Origin: Enterobacter cloacae
GTDB taxonomy: Bacteria; Pseudomonadota; Gammaproteobacteria; Enterobacterales; Enterobacteriaceae
DNA: 64,000 nucleotides
Assembly: GCF_013375935.1 (NCBI RefSeq)
Contig: NZ_CP056117.1
Span: forward strand, 124,001-188,000
Reading direction: 5' to 3'
Below, in pieces: positions 34,792 through 44,654 of the stretch (the first letter of the stretch is position 1; the number at the start of each line of letters is the position of its first letter). The position numbers and the translations under genes are program-made. The notes below the pieces were generated by a model that saw only the letters and a list, made by a program, of their open reading frames with translations, did not search any database and was not told the origin of the DNA.

Positions 34792-37221
34792 CTACGAATA
34801 TTTTTTCGTGCGCCGCGTCGGCGCCGTATTCGCCGGATCGTCCGGCCAGACGTGTTTGGGATATCGCCCCTTCATCTCTTTCTGCACCTCGCGGTAACTT
34901 CCCGCCCAGAACGCCCCCAGATCGCGGGTGATCTGCAACGGACGATGCGCAGGCGACAGCAGCTCAAGCACTAACGGCACCCGCCCTTCAGCAATGGACG
35001 GCGTGGTGGCCTCGCCAAACATCTCCTGCATGCGCACGGCCAGCGCCGGAGGATTATCCTCATGATAACGAATGGCAATCCGGCTCCCGGTTGGCACAGT
35101 GTAATGCCCAGGCAGTTCACTATCCAGACGTTGACGTAACGACCAGTCCAGTAAATTCTGTAACGCTGTCTTAACATCGAGCGCCTTAAGGGCGCGCAGC
35201 GAGTGTACGCCGCTCATCTGCGGCAGCAGCCACTGCTCAAGCGTAGCGAGCAGCGCCTCATCGTCAACCGCGGGCCAGGCGTATTCCGGCAGCCACTTCG
35301 CCGCGCAGTGCAGACGAATGCGATACTGTTCAGCCTCAGGCGTCCAGTTCAGGACGCTCAGCCCTTTTTCGCGAACGCCGTTCAGCATCGCCTGGTGAAG
35401 CTCGTCTTCCGACGGTTTCGCCAGCGGTATCGACCCGAGCGTCAGTTTGCCGATCTGGCTTCGACGAAACGCCTTTAGCGTGCCCTGAGCATCATCCCAC
35501 TCCACGATGTCCGATTGCTGAAGCAGCTGCGGGCACGCACGCGTCAGGGCGTCGATGTCCACGGCAATCGCCTGCAATATGCGCGCGTCCGGCGAATGGC
35601 TACCCTGAAGCAGCAGCGGGGCGATCAGCCACTCGTGACGCGTCAGGGCATCATCGCTGTCGAGCATCGCCCCCATCCCGTTTGCCAGCTGATAGCGCCC
35701 ATCAAGCCCGCGACGGCGCGCGATCCTGTCCGGGAAGGCCTGTGCCAGCAAGAACGGGATATTTTCGCCAGCAGGCGATCCCCCTTTACTGTTCAGGCGT
35801 TTGCACAGCTGCTGCGCCCGCTGCTGCCAGTTTCCCTGATTGCGCGAAAACGCCTGTTCCAGATCGCTGCTGCCACCGCGAGGCGGCTCCTCAAGAATAG
35901 CCGCCAGTTTTGCCGCCGTGGCAATTTCATCATCGTCCCGGGCTGCCGTCAGCATCGCCGCCAGGCGGGGATCGTTACCCAGCGCCGCCATTTTCTGACC
36001 GCGCGCCGTCAGACGCTCGCCTTCCAGCGCGCCAAGCTGGGTCAGGAGGTTACGCGCGGCGGTGACGTTCACGCCAGGCGGGGGATTAAGCCACGTGAGC
36101 TGCTCAGGATCGGGGCAGCCCCACTGCAACAGATCCATCACCAGCCCGGAAAGATCGCTTTGCACTATCTCAGGCGTGCTCTGCGCTGCCGCTCGTTCCG
36201 CCTGCTCTGCGCTGGTTAAATGCAGACAAATTCCCGGCTCAAGACGCCCCGCGCGGCCCGCGCGCTGGATCATCGAGGCCTGACTGATGCGCTGCGTCAG
36301 CAGCCTGGTCAGCCCGGTACGCGGATCATAACTCGCCACTCTCTCCTGCGTGCTGTCCACCACCAGGCGAATGCCTTCGATGGTCAGGCTGGTTTCAGCG
36401 ATATTGGTCGCCAGCACCACCTTGCGCTGCCCTGCCGGTGCGGGAAGAATCGCCTTGCGCTGCTCGGCCAACGGCAGCGCGCCGTACAGCGGGCACAGCA
36501 TAACGTCGCGGCTCACCCGGGATGCAAGCTGCTCCTGCACGCGCTGGATTTCGCCCACGCCGGGTAAAAAGAGCAACAGCGAGCCGGGTTCATGACGGAG
36601 CAATTCGGCGGTGGCGATGGCCACGGCTTCGTCAAAACGCTGATGGGCAGCAAGCGGCTGATAGCGGCGCTCAACCGGGAATGCACGCCCTTCGGAGGCA
36701 ATCATCGGCGCGTCAGGGAGCGTCTGCCGCAGCCGCTCGTTATCCAGCGTCGCCGACATAATGAGCAGCCGCAGGTCATCGCGCAGCCCCTGCTGAACGT
36801 CGAGCAGCAGCGCAAGGGCGAGATCCGCCTGCAGGCTGCGCTCGTGAAATTCATCGAGGATCACCAGCCCGACGCCGGACAGTTCCGGATCGTTTTGCAG
36901 CATGCGGGTGAGAATGCCTTCGGTTACCACCTCAAGCCGCGTGGACGCGCCGGTGCAGGTTTCAGCGCGCATGCGGTAGCCCACCGTCTCGCCCGGTTTT
37001 TCATTCAGCAGTTCCGCCAGGCGCTGCGCCACGTTGCGCGCGGCCAGCCTGCGCGGCTCCAGCAGAATTATTTTCCCGCGGATTTTCCCCTCGCGCAGAA
37101 TTTGCAGGGGCAGCCAGGTAGATTTACCCGCTCCCGTGGGCGCACTGAGCAAAACCTGCGGCGCATGTTCTAAGGCTGCGAGAAGCTCAGGAAGGACGAC
37201 GGCGACGGGCAAAGAAGACAC
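34792..37221 (-). CDS. hrpB: ATP-dependent helicase HrpB
   Basis: A DEAH-type RNA helicase-like protein of 809 residues; its exact substrate is not established. Visible motifs are Walker A SAPTGAGKST near residue 27, DEFHERS (motif II), SATL (motif III) and QRAGRAGR (motif VI), followed by the HrpB-specific C-terminal region. The start is GTG at 37221 (VSSLPVAVV, read as Met). It is divergent from thpR and upstream of mrcB on the same strand, the two being separated by 162 bp containing repeat copy 3. Confidence 0.94.
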   Translation of the reverse strand: MSSLPVAVVLPELLAALEHAPQVLLSAPTGAGKSTWLPLQILREGKIRGKIILLEPRRLAARNVAQRLAELLNEKPGETVGYRMRAETCTGASTRLEVVTEGILTRMLQNDPELSGVGLVILDEFHERSLQADLALALLLDVQQGLRDDLRLLIMSATLDNERLRQTLPDAPMIASEGRAFPVERRYQPLAAHQRFDEAVAIATAELLRHEPGSLLLFLPGVGEIQRVQEQLASRVSRDVMLCPLYGALPLAEQRKAILPAPAGQRKVVLATNIAETSLTIEGIRLVVDSTQERVASYDPRTGLTRLLTQRISQASMIQRAGRAGRLEPGICLHLTSAEQAERAAAQSTPEIVQSDLSGLVMDLLQWGCPDPEQLTWLNPPPGVNVTAARNLLTQLGALEGERLTARGQKMAALGNDPRLAAMLTAARDDDEIATAAKLAAILEEPPRGGSSDLEQAFSRNQGNWQQRAQQLCKRLNSKGGSPAGENIPFLLAQAFPDRIARRRGLDGRYQLANGMGAMLDSDDALTRHEWLIAPLLLQGSHSPDARILQAIAVDIDALTRACPQLLQQSDIVEWDDAQGTLKAFRRSQIGKLTLGSIPLAKPSEDELHQAMLNGVREKGLSVLNWTPEAEQYRIRLHCAAKWLPEYAWPAVDDEALLATLEQWLLPQMSGVHSLRALKALDVKTALQNLLDWSLRQRLDSELPGHYTVPTGSRIAIRYHEDNPPALAVRMQEMFGEATTPSIAEGRVPLVLELLSPAHRPLQITRDLGAFWAGSYREVQKEMKGRYPKHVWPDDPANTAPTRRTKKYS

Positions 37222-37294
37222 TTACGGCTCCAGAGGGTTAACTTTATTCGGCGTACATTGTAGCATCGGCGCATATCATTACCGAGTCCTGCGC

Positions 37295-37849
37295 ATGTAT
37301 GATTCAAAACGGCTGTTTTTCGCCATCGAGTTACCCACCACGCTTCAACGGCAGATCGTTCGCTGGCGCGCCAGCCACTTTCCGGCGGAAGCGGGCCGGC
37401 CTGTCGCTGCCGCAAACATGCACCTGACGTTAGCCTTTCTCGGCGAGGTGAGTGCGGAAAAGCAGCGCGCGTTAAGCGCAATGGCCGGACGCATTTCTCA
37501 GCCGGGGTTTACGCTGCACCTTGACGATGCCGGCCAGTGGTTGCGCTCCAGGGTAGTCTGGCTGGGAACGCGTCAGCCGCCTCGCGGATTACTTCAGCTC
37601 GCGAACATGCTGCGGGCACAGGCTGCGCGCAGCGGCTGTTACCAGAGCCCGCAGCCTTTTCATCCCCATATCACCCTGCTGCGCGATGCGGGTCAGGCTG
37701 TTGCCATCCCGCCGCCGGGCTTTCACTGGTCCTTTCAGGTGACTGAGTTTGCGCTTTACGAATCTGCCTTTGTACAAGGACGCACCCGCTATACCCCGCT
37801 CCAGCGCTGGACGCTGGGCGACACGTTAAGGAAACCTGATGAAGTTTAG
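37295..37849 (+). CDS. thpR: RNA 2',3'-cyclic phosphodiesterase / 2'-5' RNA ligase ThpR
   Basis: ThpR (LigT) belongs to the 2H phosphoesterase family; it opens 2',3'-cyclic phosphates and in vitro joins tRNA halves by a 2'-5' bond. Two H-x-T motifs are present: H43-L-T45 in [10 protein letters not shown] and H125-I-T127 in FHPHITLL. The protein has 184 residues. ATG at 37295 ([13 protein letters not shown]) is chosen by homology; the in-frame region upstream overlaps hrpB. The 3' end overlaps sfsA by 11 bp. Confidence 0.92.
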   Translation: MYDSKRLFFAIELPTTLQRQIVRWRASHFPAEAGRPVAAANMHLTLAFLGEVSAEKQRALSAMAGRISQPGFTLHLDDAGQWLRSRVVWLGTRQPPRGLLQLANMLRAQAARSGCYQSPQPFHPHITLLRDAGQAVAIPPPGFHWSFQVTEFALYESAFVQGRTRYTPLQRWTLGDTLRKPDEV

Positions 37850-38543
37850 CCCCGCACTCCAGCGCGCCACCCTGATCCAGCGTTATAAACGCTTTCTCGC
37901 AGACGTCGTAACCCCCGAGGGCGAAACGCTTACCCTGCACTGCCCTAACACCGGTGCCATGACCGGCTGCGCCACGCCGGGTGACACGGTCTGGTATTCC
38001 ACTTCAGAAAATACTAAACGCAAATATCCCCATACCTGGGAAATGACCGAGACGCAAAACGGGGCATTTATTTGCGTTAATACCCTCCGCGCAAATCAGC
38101 TGGTTAAGGAAGCGCTGACAAACGGCACGCTCCCCGAACTGGTGGGCTACGGTACGCAAAAAAGCGAAGTGAAATATGGCGATGAGGGCAGCAGAATTGA
38201 CTTTATGTTACAGGCGGAAGATCGGCCTGAGTGCTATATTGAAGTGAAATCAGTGACGTTAGCGGAACAGGAAAACGGCTTCTTTCCGGATGCGGTAACG
38301 CTACGTGGCCAGAAGCATCTGCGAGAGCTAATGAGTGTAGCGGCGGCGGGCAAACGCGCCGTATTGCTGTTTGCGGTTCTGCATTCAGCCATTGAACGGT
38401 TTTCCCCGGCCCGTCATATTGATCCTAAATACGCGCAATTGTTGCATGAGGCACAAAAGCAGGGGGTAGAGGTTTTCGCTTATAAAGCGGAACTTTCTGC
38501 CGATAATATGACTCTGAGATCCTCTCTTCCCATTGTCTTATAA
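37839..38543 (+). CDS. sfsA: Sugar fermentation stimulation protein homologue SfsA
   Basis: The 234-residue protein starts [23 protein letters not shown] and has the SfsA family pattern [11 protein letters not shown] and [21 protein letters not shown], the second part resembling a PD-(D/E)XK nuclease core (D, E-x-K). First described in E. coli as raising maltose gene expression; its molecular role is unclear. It overlaps the thpR 3' end, suggesting coupling. Confidence 0.94.
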   Translation: MKFSPALQRATLIQRYKRFLADVVTPEGETLTLHCPNTGAMTGCATPGDTVWYSTSENTKRKYPHTWEMTETQNGAFICVNTLRANQLVKEALTNGTLPELVGYGTQKSEVKYGDEGSRIDFMLQAEDRPECYIEVKSVTLAEQENGFFPDAVTLRGQKHLRELMSVAAAGKRAVLLFAVLHSAIERFSPARHIDPKYAQLLHEAQKQGVEVFAYKAELSADNMTLRSSLPIVL

Positions 38544-38719
38544 GGGATTAGACGATTGACTAATAAGTGTTCTGGCCGCGTGCGCAAATACGCTTTTCCT
38601 CACAGGGTTGTCAAGTGTAACGTTTAGATAATTGCCATACGGAAAAGCATCTGCTATTTATAGCGACCTGATTTTTCCCCCAACACGGGGATCGATAGTG
38701 CGTGTTAAGGAGAAGCAAC

Positions 38720-39175
38720 ATGCAAGAAGGGCAAAACCGTAAAACATCGTCCCTGAGTATTCTCGCCATCGCTGGGGTGGAGCCGTATCAAGAGAAGCCG
38801 GGCGAAGAGTATATGAACGAAGCCCAGCTGTCGCACTTCAAGCGTATTCTTGAAGCATGGCGTAATCAACTCAGGGATGAAGTCGATCGCACCGTTACAC
38901 ATATGCAGGATGAAGCTGCTAACTTCCCGGATCCGGTCGACCGTGCCGCTCAGGAAGAAGAGTTCAGCCTCGAACTGCGTAACCGTGACCGCGAGCGCAA
39001 ACTGATCAAAAAGATCGAAAAAACGCTGAAGAAGGTCGAGGACGAAGATTTTGGCTACTGCGAATCCTGCGGTGTTGAAATTGGTATTCGTCGCCTGGAA
39101 GCGCGTCCAACAGCCGATCTGTGCATCGACTGTAAAACGCTGGCAGAAATCCGCGAAAAACAGATGGCTGGTTAA
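38720..39175 (+). CDS. dksA: RNA polymerase-binding transcription factor DksA
   Basis: DksA enters the secondary channel of RNA polymerase and with ppGpp mediates the stringent response. The 151-residue protein is nearly identical to E. coli DksA: coiled-coil tip residues D71 and D74 in NFPDPVDRA, and the four-cysteine zinc finger C114, C117, C135, C138. ATG at 38720 with an AAGGAG ribosome binding site is chosen over an ATG-like start 18 bp upstream. A 176-bp region with its promoter separates it from sfsA. Confidence 0.98.
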   Translation: MQEGQNRKTSSLSILAIAGVEPYQEKPGEEYMNEAQLSHFKRILEAWRNQLRDEVDRTVTHMQDEAANFPDPVDRAAQEEEFSLELRNRDRERKLIKKIEKTLKKVEDEDFGYCESCGVEIGIRRLEARPTADLCIDCKTLAEIREKQMAG

Positions 39176-39199
39176 TCCCCGCCCTCTATACACTCTACA

Positions 39200-39222
39200 A
39201 AGGCGGGAGCCTCTCCCGCCTT
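39200..39222 (+). terminator. Terminator between dksA and gluQ
   Basis: AAGGCGGGA, 5-nt loop, TCCCGCCTT, then GTT; it ends 12 bp before the gluQ start and so may cover its ribosome binding site. In Shigella a terminator at this place is known to limit gluQ expression from the dksA promoter. Confidence 0.8.
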
Positions 39223-39234
39223 GTTACCGTTGAT

Positions 39235-40125
39235 ATGTCTGAATCTCACTATATCGGGCGCTTTGCGCCATCTCCCTCCGGTGAATTACACTTCGGCTCA
39301 TTAATTGCCGCGCTCGGCAGCTATCTGCAGGCTCGCGCCCGTCAGGGTAAATGGCTTGTTCGCATTGAAGATATTGATCCTCCGCGTGAAGTTCCCGGTG
39401 CGGCAGAAACCATTCTGCGACAGCTGGAACATTACGGTCTTCACTGGGACGGCGAGGTGCTCTGGCAGTCTCAACGCCATGATGCCTACCGGGAGCGCCT
39501 GGCATGGCTTGCCGAACAGGGGCTTTCCTATAACTGCACCTGTACCCGCGCGCGTATTCAGAGCATAGGTGGCGTTTACGACGGCCACTGCCGCACGCTT
39601 CGCAACGGGCCGGAAAACGCTGCCGTACGGCTGGTCCAGCGTTCGCCCGTAACGGCGTTTACCGACGTGCTCTCGGGTAAAATCGAGGCGGATGAACGTC
39701 TGGCGCGCGAAGATTTTATTATTCATCGGCGTGATGGCCTGTTTGCCTATAACCTGGCGGTGGTGGTCGATGACCATTTCCAGGGCGTTACGGAGATTGT
39801 GCGCGGGGCGGACCTCGTTGAGCTGACCGTGCGCCACATTTCGCTTTACCAGCAGTTTGGCTGGACGGCGCCGGATTACATTCATCTGCCGCTGGCGGTC
39901 AATGACCAGGGGAATAAGCTGTCAAAACAGAACCATGCCCCAGCGCTGCCTGACGGCGATCCGCGCCCGGTTTTGATCGACGCGCTGCGATTTCTCAACC
40001 AGAATGTAACGAAGGAATGGCAGGATCTGAGTCTGGACGAATTGCTGAAAATGGCGATTGATAACTGGACGCTTATAGCCGTGCCCAAAATCCGGCATTC
40101 TCAAATGCGTTGCGCTGAGCTATGA
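39235..40125 (+). CDS. gluQ: Glutamyl-queuosine tRNA(Asp) synthetase
   Basis: GluQ (YadB) is a truncated glutamyl-tRNA synthetase paralogue that attaches glutamate to the queuosine base of tRNA(Asp). The 296-residue protein has the HIGH-like [14 protein letters not shown], zinc-site cysteines in [13 protein letters not shown]...HC, and the KMSKS-like KLSKQNHA, but no anticodon-binding domain. It follows dksA through a terminator, so expression depends on read-through. pcnB begins 42 bp downstream. Confidence 0.96.
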   Translation: MSESHYIGRFAPSPSGELHFGSLIAALGSYLQARARQGKWLVRIEDIDPPREVPGAAETILRQLEHYGLHWDGEVLWQSQRHDAYRERLAWLAEQGLSYNCTCTRARIQSIGGVYDGHCRTLRNGPENAAVRLVQRSPVTAFTDVLSGKIEADERLAREDFIIHRRDGLFAYNLAVVVDDHFQGVTEIVRGADLVELTVRHISLYQQFGWTAPDYIHLPLAVNDQGNKLSKQNHAPALPDGDPRPVLIDALRFLNQNVTKEWQDLSLDELLKMAIDNWTLIAVPKIRHSQMRCAEL

Positions 40126-40167
40126 TTAGCCGCTTTTTTGATAACAAAACACACTACGAGGTGTACT

Positions 40168-41565
40168 ATTTTTACCCGAGTCGCTAATTTTTGCCGTAAA
40201 GTGCTGAGCCGCGAAGAGAGCATGGCGAACGATGCTATTGCACAGCCACACATGTCGGTCATTCCGCGTGAGCAGCACAATATTTCCCGCAAAGATATCA
40301 GTGAAAATGCCCTCAAGGTGCTCTATCGTCTGAATAAAGCAGGCTACGAGGCCTATCTCGTCGGTGGCGGGGTTCGCGATTTACTGTTGGGCAAAAAACC
40401 TAAAGATTTCGACGTGACGACCAGCGCCACGCCTGAGCAGGTGCGTAAATTATTCCGCAACTGCCGTCTGGTTGGCCGCCGTTTCCGCCTGGCACACGTG
40501 ATGTTTGGGCCGGAAATTATTGAAGTGGCAACCTTCCGCGGTCACCACGAAGCGGGCGTCAACGATCGCACGACCTCCCAGCGCGGCCAAAACGGCATGC
40601 TGCTGCGTGACAACATCTTCGGCTCCATTGAAGAAGATGCTCAGCGCCGTGATTTCACCATCAACAGCCTTTACTACAGCGTGGCGGATTTCACCGTTCG
40701 CGATTACGTCGGCGGGATGCAGGACCTGAAAGAAGGCCTGATTCGCCTGATCGGCACGCCGGAAACGCGCTATCGCGAAGATCCGGTCCGCATGCTGCGC
40801 GCCGTGCGTTTCGCCGCCAAGCTGAATATGCGCATCAGCCCGGAAACCGCGGAGCCGATCCCTCGTCTGGCGACGCTGATTAACGACGTGCCCCCTGCCC
40901 GTCTGTTCGAAGAGTCATTAAAGCTGCTGCAGGCAGGCTACGGGTTTGAAACCTACAACCTGCTGCGCGAATACAACCTGTTCCAGCCGCTGTTCCCGAC
41001 GATCACCCGCTACTTTACCGAAAACGGCGACAGCGCCATGGAGCGGATGATTGCGCAGGTGCTGAAGAACACTGACACCCGCATACACAACGATATGCGC
41101 GTGAATCCGGCGTTCCTGTTCGCGGCCATGTTCTGGTACCCGCTGCTGGAAACGGCGCAGCGCATCACTCAGGAGAGCGGCCTCGCCTATTATGACGCTT
41201 TCGCGCTGGCGGCAAACGACGTGCTGGACGAAGGCTGCCGCACGCTGGCGATCCCGAAACGTATCACTACTCTGGTGCGCGATATCTGGCAGCTCCAACT
41301 GCGCATGTCCCGCCGTCAGGGTAAACGCGCCTGGAAGCTGATGGAGCATCCTAAGTTCCGCGCCGCGTTCGATCTGCTCTCTCTGCGTGCTGAAGTCGAA
41401 AGAAACCAGGAGCTACAGCGCCTGGCGCAGTGGTGGGGAGAATTTCAGGTCTCTGCACCACCGGAGCAGAAAGATATGCTCACGGACCTGGATGATGAGC
41501 CGGCACCGCGCCGTCGTCACCGCCGCCCGCGCAAGCGCGCACCGCGTCGTGAAGGCACGGCATGA
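40168..41565 (+). CDS. pcnB: Poly(A) polymerase I, AUU start
   Basis: PcnB adds 3' poly(A) tails that promote RNA decay and controls ColE1-type plasmid copy number through RNA I. The start is taken as ATT at 40168, preceded by ACGAGGTGT, giving [18 protein letters not shown] and a 465-residue protein, the same length as E. coli PcnB, for which an AUU start has been shown. The in-frame ATG 30 bp upstream would add ten residues not found in the family. Nucleotidyltransferase motifs are [10 protein letters not shown] (66-75) and DFD (80-82); the C terminus is Arg-rich. Confidence 0.93.
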   Translation: MFTRVANFCRKVLSREESMANDAIAQPHMSVIPREQHNISRKDISENALKVLYRLNKAGYEAYLVGGGVRDLLLGKKPKDFDVTTSATPEQVRKLFRNCRLVGRRFRLAHVMFGPEIIEVATFRGHHEAGVNDRTTSQRGQNGMLLRDNIFGSIEEDAQRRDFTINSLYYSVADFTVRDYVGGMQDLKEGLIRLIGTPETRYREDPVRMLRAVRFAAKLNMRISPETAEPIPRLATLINDVPPARLFEESLKLLQAGYGFETYNLLREYNLFQPLFPTITRYFTENGDSAMERMIAQVLKNTDTRIHNDMRVNPAFLFAAMFWYPLLETAQRITQESGLAYYDAFALAANDVLDEGCRTLAIPKRITTLVRDIWQLQLRMSRRQGKRAWKLMEHPKFRAAFDLLSLRAEVERNQELQRLAQWWGEFQVSAPPEQKDMLTDLDDEPAPRRRHRRPRKRAPRREGTA

Positions 41566-42041
41566 CCCTTGCGTATATCGCCATCGGCAGCAATCTGGCC
41601 TCTCCGCTGGAGCAGGTTAACGCTGCCGTTCAGGCGCTGGGAGACATCCCCCAAAGCCGTATCGTGGCGGTCTCCTCGTTTTACCGCACGCCGCCGCTTG
41701 GCCCGCAGGATCAGCCTGACTATCTGAACGCCGCCGTGGTGCTGGAAACGGACCTTGACGCAGAAACGCTGCTGGATAATACCCAGCGCATTGAGCTACA
41801 GCAGGGCCGCGTACGCAAAGCCGAACGCTGGGGACCGCGCACGCTCGACCTCGATATTATGCTTTTTGGCCACGAGGTGATTAACACCGAACGCCTCACC
41901 GTTCCGCACTACGACATGAAAAACCGCGGGTTTATGCTCTGGCCGCTGTTTGAGGTCGCCCCCGCTCTCACCTTCCCTGACGACATCACGCTGAAGGCCG
42001 TTCTGCAAAGCCTCAACGCGGAAAAACCGGCCCGCTGGTAA
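41562..42041 (+). CDS. folK: 6-Hydroxymethyl-7,8-dihydropterin pyrophosphokinase
   Basis: FolK transfers pyrophosphate from ATP to hydroxymethyl-dihydropterin in folate synthesis. The 159-residue protein shows [13 protein letters not shown] at the N terminus and the signature [15 protein letters not shown] with the two metal-binding aspartates. Its ATG overlaps the pcnB stop by 4 bp (ATGA). In E. coli the yad fimbrial genes follow on this side; here panB follows after 123 bp. Confidence 0.97.
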   Translation: MTLAYIAIGSNLASPLEQVNAAVQALGDIPQSRIVAVSSFYRTPPLGPQDQPDYLNAAVVLETDLDAETLLDNTQRIELQQGRVRKAERWGPRTLDLDIMLFGHEVINTERLTVPHYDMKNRGFMLWPLFEVAPALTFPDDITLKAVLQSLNAEKPARW

Positions 42042-42164
42042 TCCCGTGTTACCGTCGATTATCCATTTGTTAATTGTGGTTAATCGATTGCCTAAAATCA
42101 TTGTTCCCTCGAATGTTACTGTTAGAATGCGCAAAGATTCGCTTTTGGGCCATCAGGAAACAGT

Positions 42165-42956
42165 ATGAAACCAACCACCATCTCCTTATTGCAGAAATGC
42201 AAACAGGAAAAAAAACGCTTCGCCACCATCACCGCGTATGACTACAGCTTCGCCAGACTGTTTGCCGAAGAAGGGATCAACGTCATGCTGGTCGGAGACT
42301 CGTTAGGGATGACGGTACAAGGACATGATTCCACTCTGCCGGTAACGGTGGAGGATATTGCATACCATACGCGCGCCGTACGCCGGGGTGCGCCAGCCTG
42401 CCTGTTACTTTCCGATCTGCCGTTTATGGCGTACGCCACGCCGGAGCAAGCCTTCGACAACGCGGCGGTCGTGATGCGTGCCGGTGCCAATATGGTCAAA
42501 ATTGAAGGCGGCGCGTGGCTGGTGGATACGGTGAAAATGCTCACCGAGCGCGCCGTGCCGGTTTGTGGTCACCTGGGGCTGACGCCGCAGTCCGTCAATA
42601 TCTTTGGCGGCTATAAGGTGCAGGGACGAGGCGATGCGGCGCAGACGCTGTTTGATGATGCCGTAGCGCTCGAAGCCGCGGGCGCACAGCTGCTGGTTCT
42701 GGAGTGCGTGCCGGTTGAGCTGGCAAAACGCGTCACCGAAGCGCTGTCGATTCCGGTTATCGGCATCGGCGCGGGTAACGTCACCGACGGCCAGATTCTG
42801 GTGATGCACGATACCTTCGGGATCACCGGCGGGCACATTCCAAAATTTGCCAAAAATTTCCTGACAGAAGCAGGCGACATGCGTGCTGCTGTGCGGCAGT
42901 ATATTGCCGAGGTTGAGTCCGGCGCTTATCCGGGCGAAGAACACAGTTTCCATTAA
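42165..42956 (+). CDS. panB: 3-Methyl-2-oxobutanoate hydroxymethyltransferase
   Basis: PanB adds a hydroxymethyl group from 5,10-methylene-THF to ketoisovalerate, giving ketopantoate, the first committed step of pantothenate synthesis. The 263-residue protein has the metal-binding [18 protein letters not shown] segment, KIEGG, and [18 protein letters not shown]. It begins the panB-panC pair (11 bp apart). Confidence 0.98.
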   Translation: MKPTTISLLQKCKQEKKRFATITAYDYSFARLFAEEGINVMLVGDSLGMTVQGHDSTLPVTVEDIAYHTRAVRRGAPACLLLSDLPFMAYATPEQAFDNAAVVMRAGANMVKIEGGAWLVDTVKMLTERAVPVCGHLGLTPQSVNIFGGYKVQGRGDAAQTLFDDAVALEAAGAQLLVLECVPVELAKRVTEALSIPVIGIGAGNVTDGQILVMHDTFGITGGHIPKFAKNFLTEAGDMRAAVRQYIAEVESGAYPGEEHSFH

Positions 42957-42967
42957 GGAGTCAAGGT

Positions 42968-43819
42968 GTGTTAATCATAGAAACCCTGCCGCTGCTGCGT
43001 CAGCACATTCGCCGTGCACGTCAGGAAGGTAAACGTATCGCACTGGTCCCAACCATGGGCAACCTGCACGACGGCCATATGAAGCTGGTCGATGAAGCCA
43101 GAGCGCGCGCAGATATCGTGGTGGTCAGTATCTTCGTTAACCCAATGCAGTTCGATCGCGCAGACGACCTGGCACGCTACCCGCGTACCTTGCAGGAAGA
43201 TTGCGAGAAGCTCAAAAAACGTCATGCGGATATCGTCTTCGCACCGGCTCCCGCAGACGTATACCCTCAGGGTACCGCTGAAGCGACCTACGTGGACGTA
43301 CCGGGCATCTCAACCATGCTTGAGGGTGCCAGCCGTCCGGGCCACTTCCGCGGCGTATCCACCATCGTCAGCAAGCTGTTTAACCTGGTGCAGCCGGACA
43401 TCGCCTGCTTTGGCGAGAAAGACTACCAGCAGCTGGCGCTGATCCGCAAAATGGTTGCCGACATGGGCTACGATATTGACATCGTCGGCGTGCCTATTGT
43501 GCGGGCGAAAGATGGCCTGGCGCTCAGCTCCCGTAACGGCTATCTGACCGCCGAACAGCGGAAGATCGCGCCGGGCTTAAGCAAGGTGATGAACGCCATG
43601 GCGGAACAGCTTCTGGCGAAAGCGTTAAGCGCGGAAGAGATCGTTGCTATGGCTGAACAGACGCTGAACGACAAAGGCTTCCGGGCGGACGATATTCAAA
43701 TCCGTGATGCCGATACGCTGCTTGAGCTTACCGATACCAGCAAACGCGCGGTCATTCTGGTGGCAGCATGGCTTGGTCAGGCCCGCCTTATCGACAATAA
43801 AGTGGTTGAGCTGGCGTAA
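42968..43819 (+). CDS. panC: Pantothenate synthetase
   Basis: PanC joins pantoate and beta-alanine with ATP. The 283-residue protein starts with GTG ([16 protein letters not shown]) behind AAGGAGTCAAG. It has the ATP-binding [13 protein letters not shown] (HIGH-like), FGEKDYQQL, and the KMSKS-like [10 protein letters not shown]. It lies between panB and panD, separated from panD by a 56-bp gap that contains a degenerate palindrome (43827-43848). The yadD gene found between panC and panD in E. coli K-12 is absent. Confidence 0.97.
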   Translation: MLIIETLPLLRQHIRRARQEGKRIALVPTMGNLHDGHMKLVDEARARADIVVVSIFVNPMQFDRADDLARYPRTLQEDCEKLKKRHADIVFAPAPADVYPQGTAEATYVDVPGISTMLEGASRPGHFRGVSTIVSKLFNLVQPDIACFGEKDYQQLALIRKMVADMGYDIDIVGVPIVRAKDGLALSSRNGYLTAEQRKIAPGLSKVMNAMAEQLLAKALSAEEIVAMAEQTLNDKGFRADDIQIRDADTLLELTDTSKRAVILVAAWLGQARLIDNKVVELA

Positions 43820-43826
43820 TTATCTT

Positions 43827-43848
43827 CCCTCTCCTCTGTCGGGAGGGG
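43827..43848. repeat. Degenerate CCCTCTCC/GGGAGGGG palindrome between panC and panD
   Basis: CCCTCTCC, six bases, GGGAGGGG, 7 nt after the panC stop. It resembles the core of the REP-like family but has no AGTGCGG tail and pairs imperfectly. Confidence 0.4.
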
Positions 43849-43875
43849 CTAACGCATTGAATAAAGGTAAACGTA

Positions 43876-44256
43876 ATGATTCGCAAAATGCTGCAAGGCA
43901 AGCTTCACCGCGTGAAAGTCACCCAGGCCGACCTGCACTATGAAGGTTCCTGCGCCATCGATCAGGATTTCCTTGATGCTGCGGGCATCCTTGAAAACGA
44001 AGCGATTGATATCTGGAACGTTAATAACGGCAAACGTTTCTCAACCTACGCTATTGCCGCCGAACGTGGTTCAAAAATCATCTCCGTTAACGGCGCGGCC
44101 GCGCACTGCGCGGACGTAGGCGACATTGTGATTATCGCCAGCTTTGTGATGATGTCCGATGAAGAAGCGCGTCGCTGGCAGCCTAAGGTCGCCTACTTTG
44201 AGGGCGACAACGATATGAAACGTACCGCCAAGGCAATTCCGGTTCAGGTCGCCTGA
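43876..44256 (+). CDS. panD: Aspartate 1-decarboxylase (pyruvoyl enzyme precursor)
   Basis: PanD makes beta-alanine from aspartate for PanC. The 126-residue zymogen contains the self-cleavage site G24-S25 in HYEGSCAID, where S25 becomes the pyruvoyl group. Maturation in enterobacteria needs PanM (PanZ), not in this window. It is the last gene of the pan group and is followed by a long hairpin. Confidence 0.98.
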   Translation: MIRKMLQGKLHRVKVTQADLHYEGSCAIDQDFLDAAGILENEAIDIWNVNNGKRFSTYAIAAERGSKIISVNGAAAHCADVGDIVIIASFVMMSDEEARRWQPKVAYFEGDNDMKRTAKAIPVQVA

Positions 44257-44264
44257 TTCCGACG

Positions 44265-44292
44265 GGGAGCGGAACGCTCTGGTTCCGCTCCC
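44265..44292 (+). terminator. Hairpin after panD
   Basis: GGGAGCGGAAC and GTTCCGCTCCC, 11-bp perfect arms with a 6-base loop, 8 bp past the panD stop; no T run follows, so it may be an mRNA 3' stabiliser rather than a strict intrinsic terminator. Confidence 0.65.
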
Positions 44293-44654
44293 TGAATGAT
44301 AAAAAATACATTATTCTTTATTGCCTAAATAGCATCTTCTCATTCATTCGCCCTATTTCTCATTTTCTTCAAGCGTCTCTTTTCTGAAAAAAACATTCCC
44401 CTGAATGATATAAAAAAGAAAATGATCTTTGCCATTTATAATCTGAGCGCGCCAATAGTATACCGGCACAATAAAAAACCGCCCTCTTCATTCAGTTAAA
44501 ATAATTTTCAAGATCATTTTCAATAACTTATCGAACGTTCATTTTTTCTAACGATGACTTTTAGCAATTTTAAATATCAAACCCATTCATAGATCCCTAT
44601 CATCATTTTGCTTGAATTAAATCAGTAAAATGTTTTTTAAATGGAATTTTAATC
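44293..44654 (+). promoter_or_regulatory. AT-rich regulatory region of the fimbrial operon with two inverted GATC boxes
   Basis: No gene is seen in this AT-rich stretch. GAAAATGATCTT (44418-44429) and AAGATCATTTTC (44510-44521) are perfect 12-bp inverted copies; their GATC sites start at 44424 and 44512, 88 bp apart, and a TATAAT lies between them (44437-44442). A third GATC is at 44592. Two identical GATC boxes in opposite orientation about 100 bp apart are a feature of Dam/Lrp phase-variable (Pap-type) fimbrial promoters; the assignment is inferred from this resemblance. No promoter pair could be assigned with confidence. Confidence 0.5.

Noticed and set aside
44418..44521. The 12-bp inverted repeats as an invertible fimS-like switch
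   Set aside because: The segment between them is only 80 bp, shorter than known fimbrial switches, and no FimB/FimE-type recombinase is in the window; the GATC-box explanation is preferred, though inversion is worth a read check.
44608..44631. TTGCTT ... TAAAAT as the fimbrial operon promoter
   Set aside because: The spacing is about 12 bp, too short for a sigma-70 promoter; no confident promoter could be assigned in this region.
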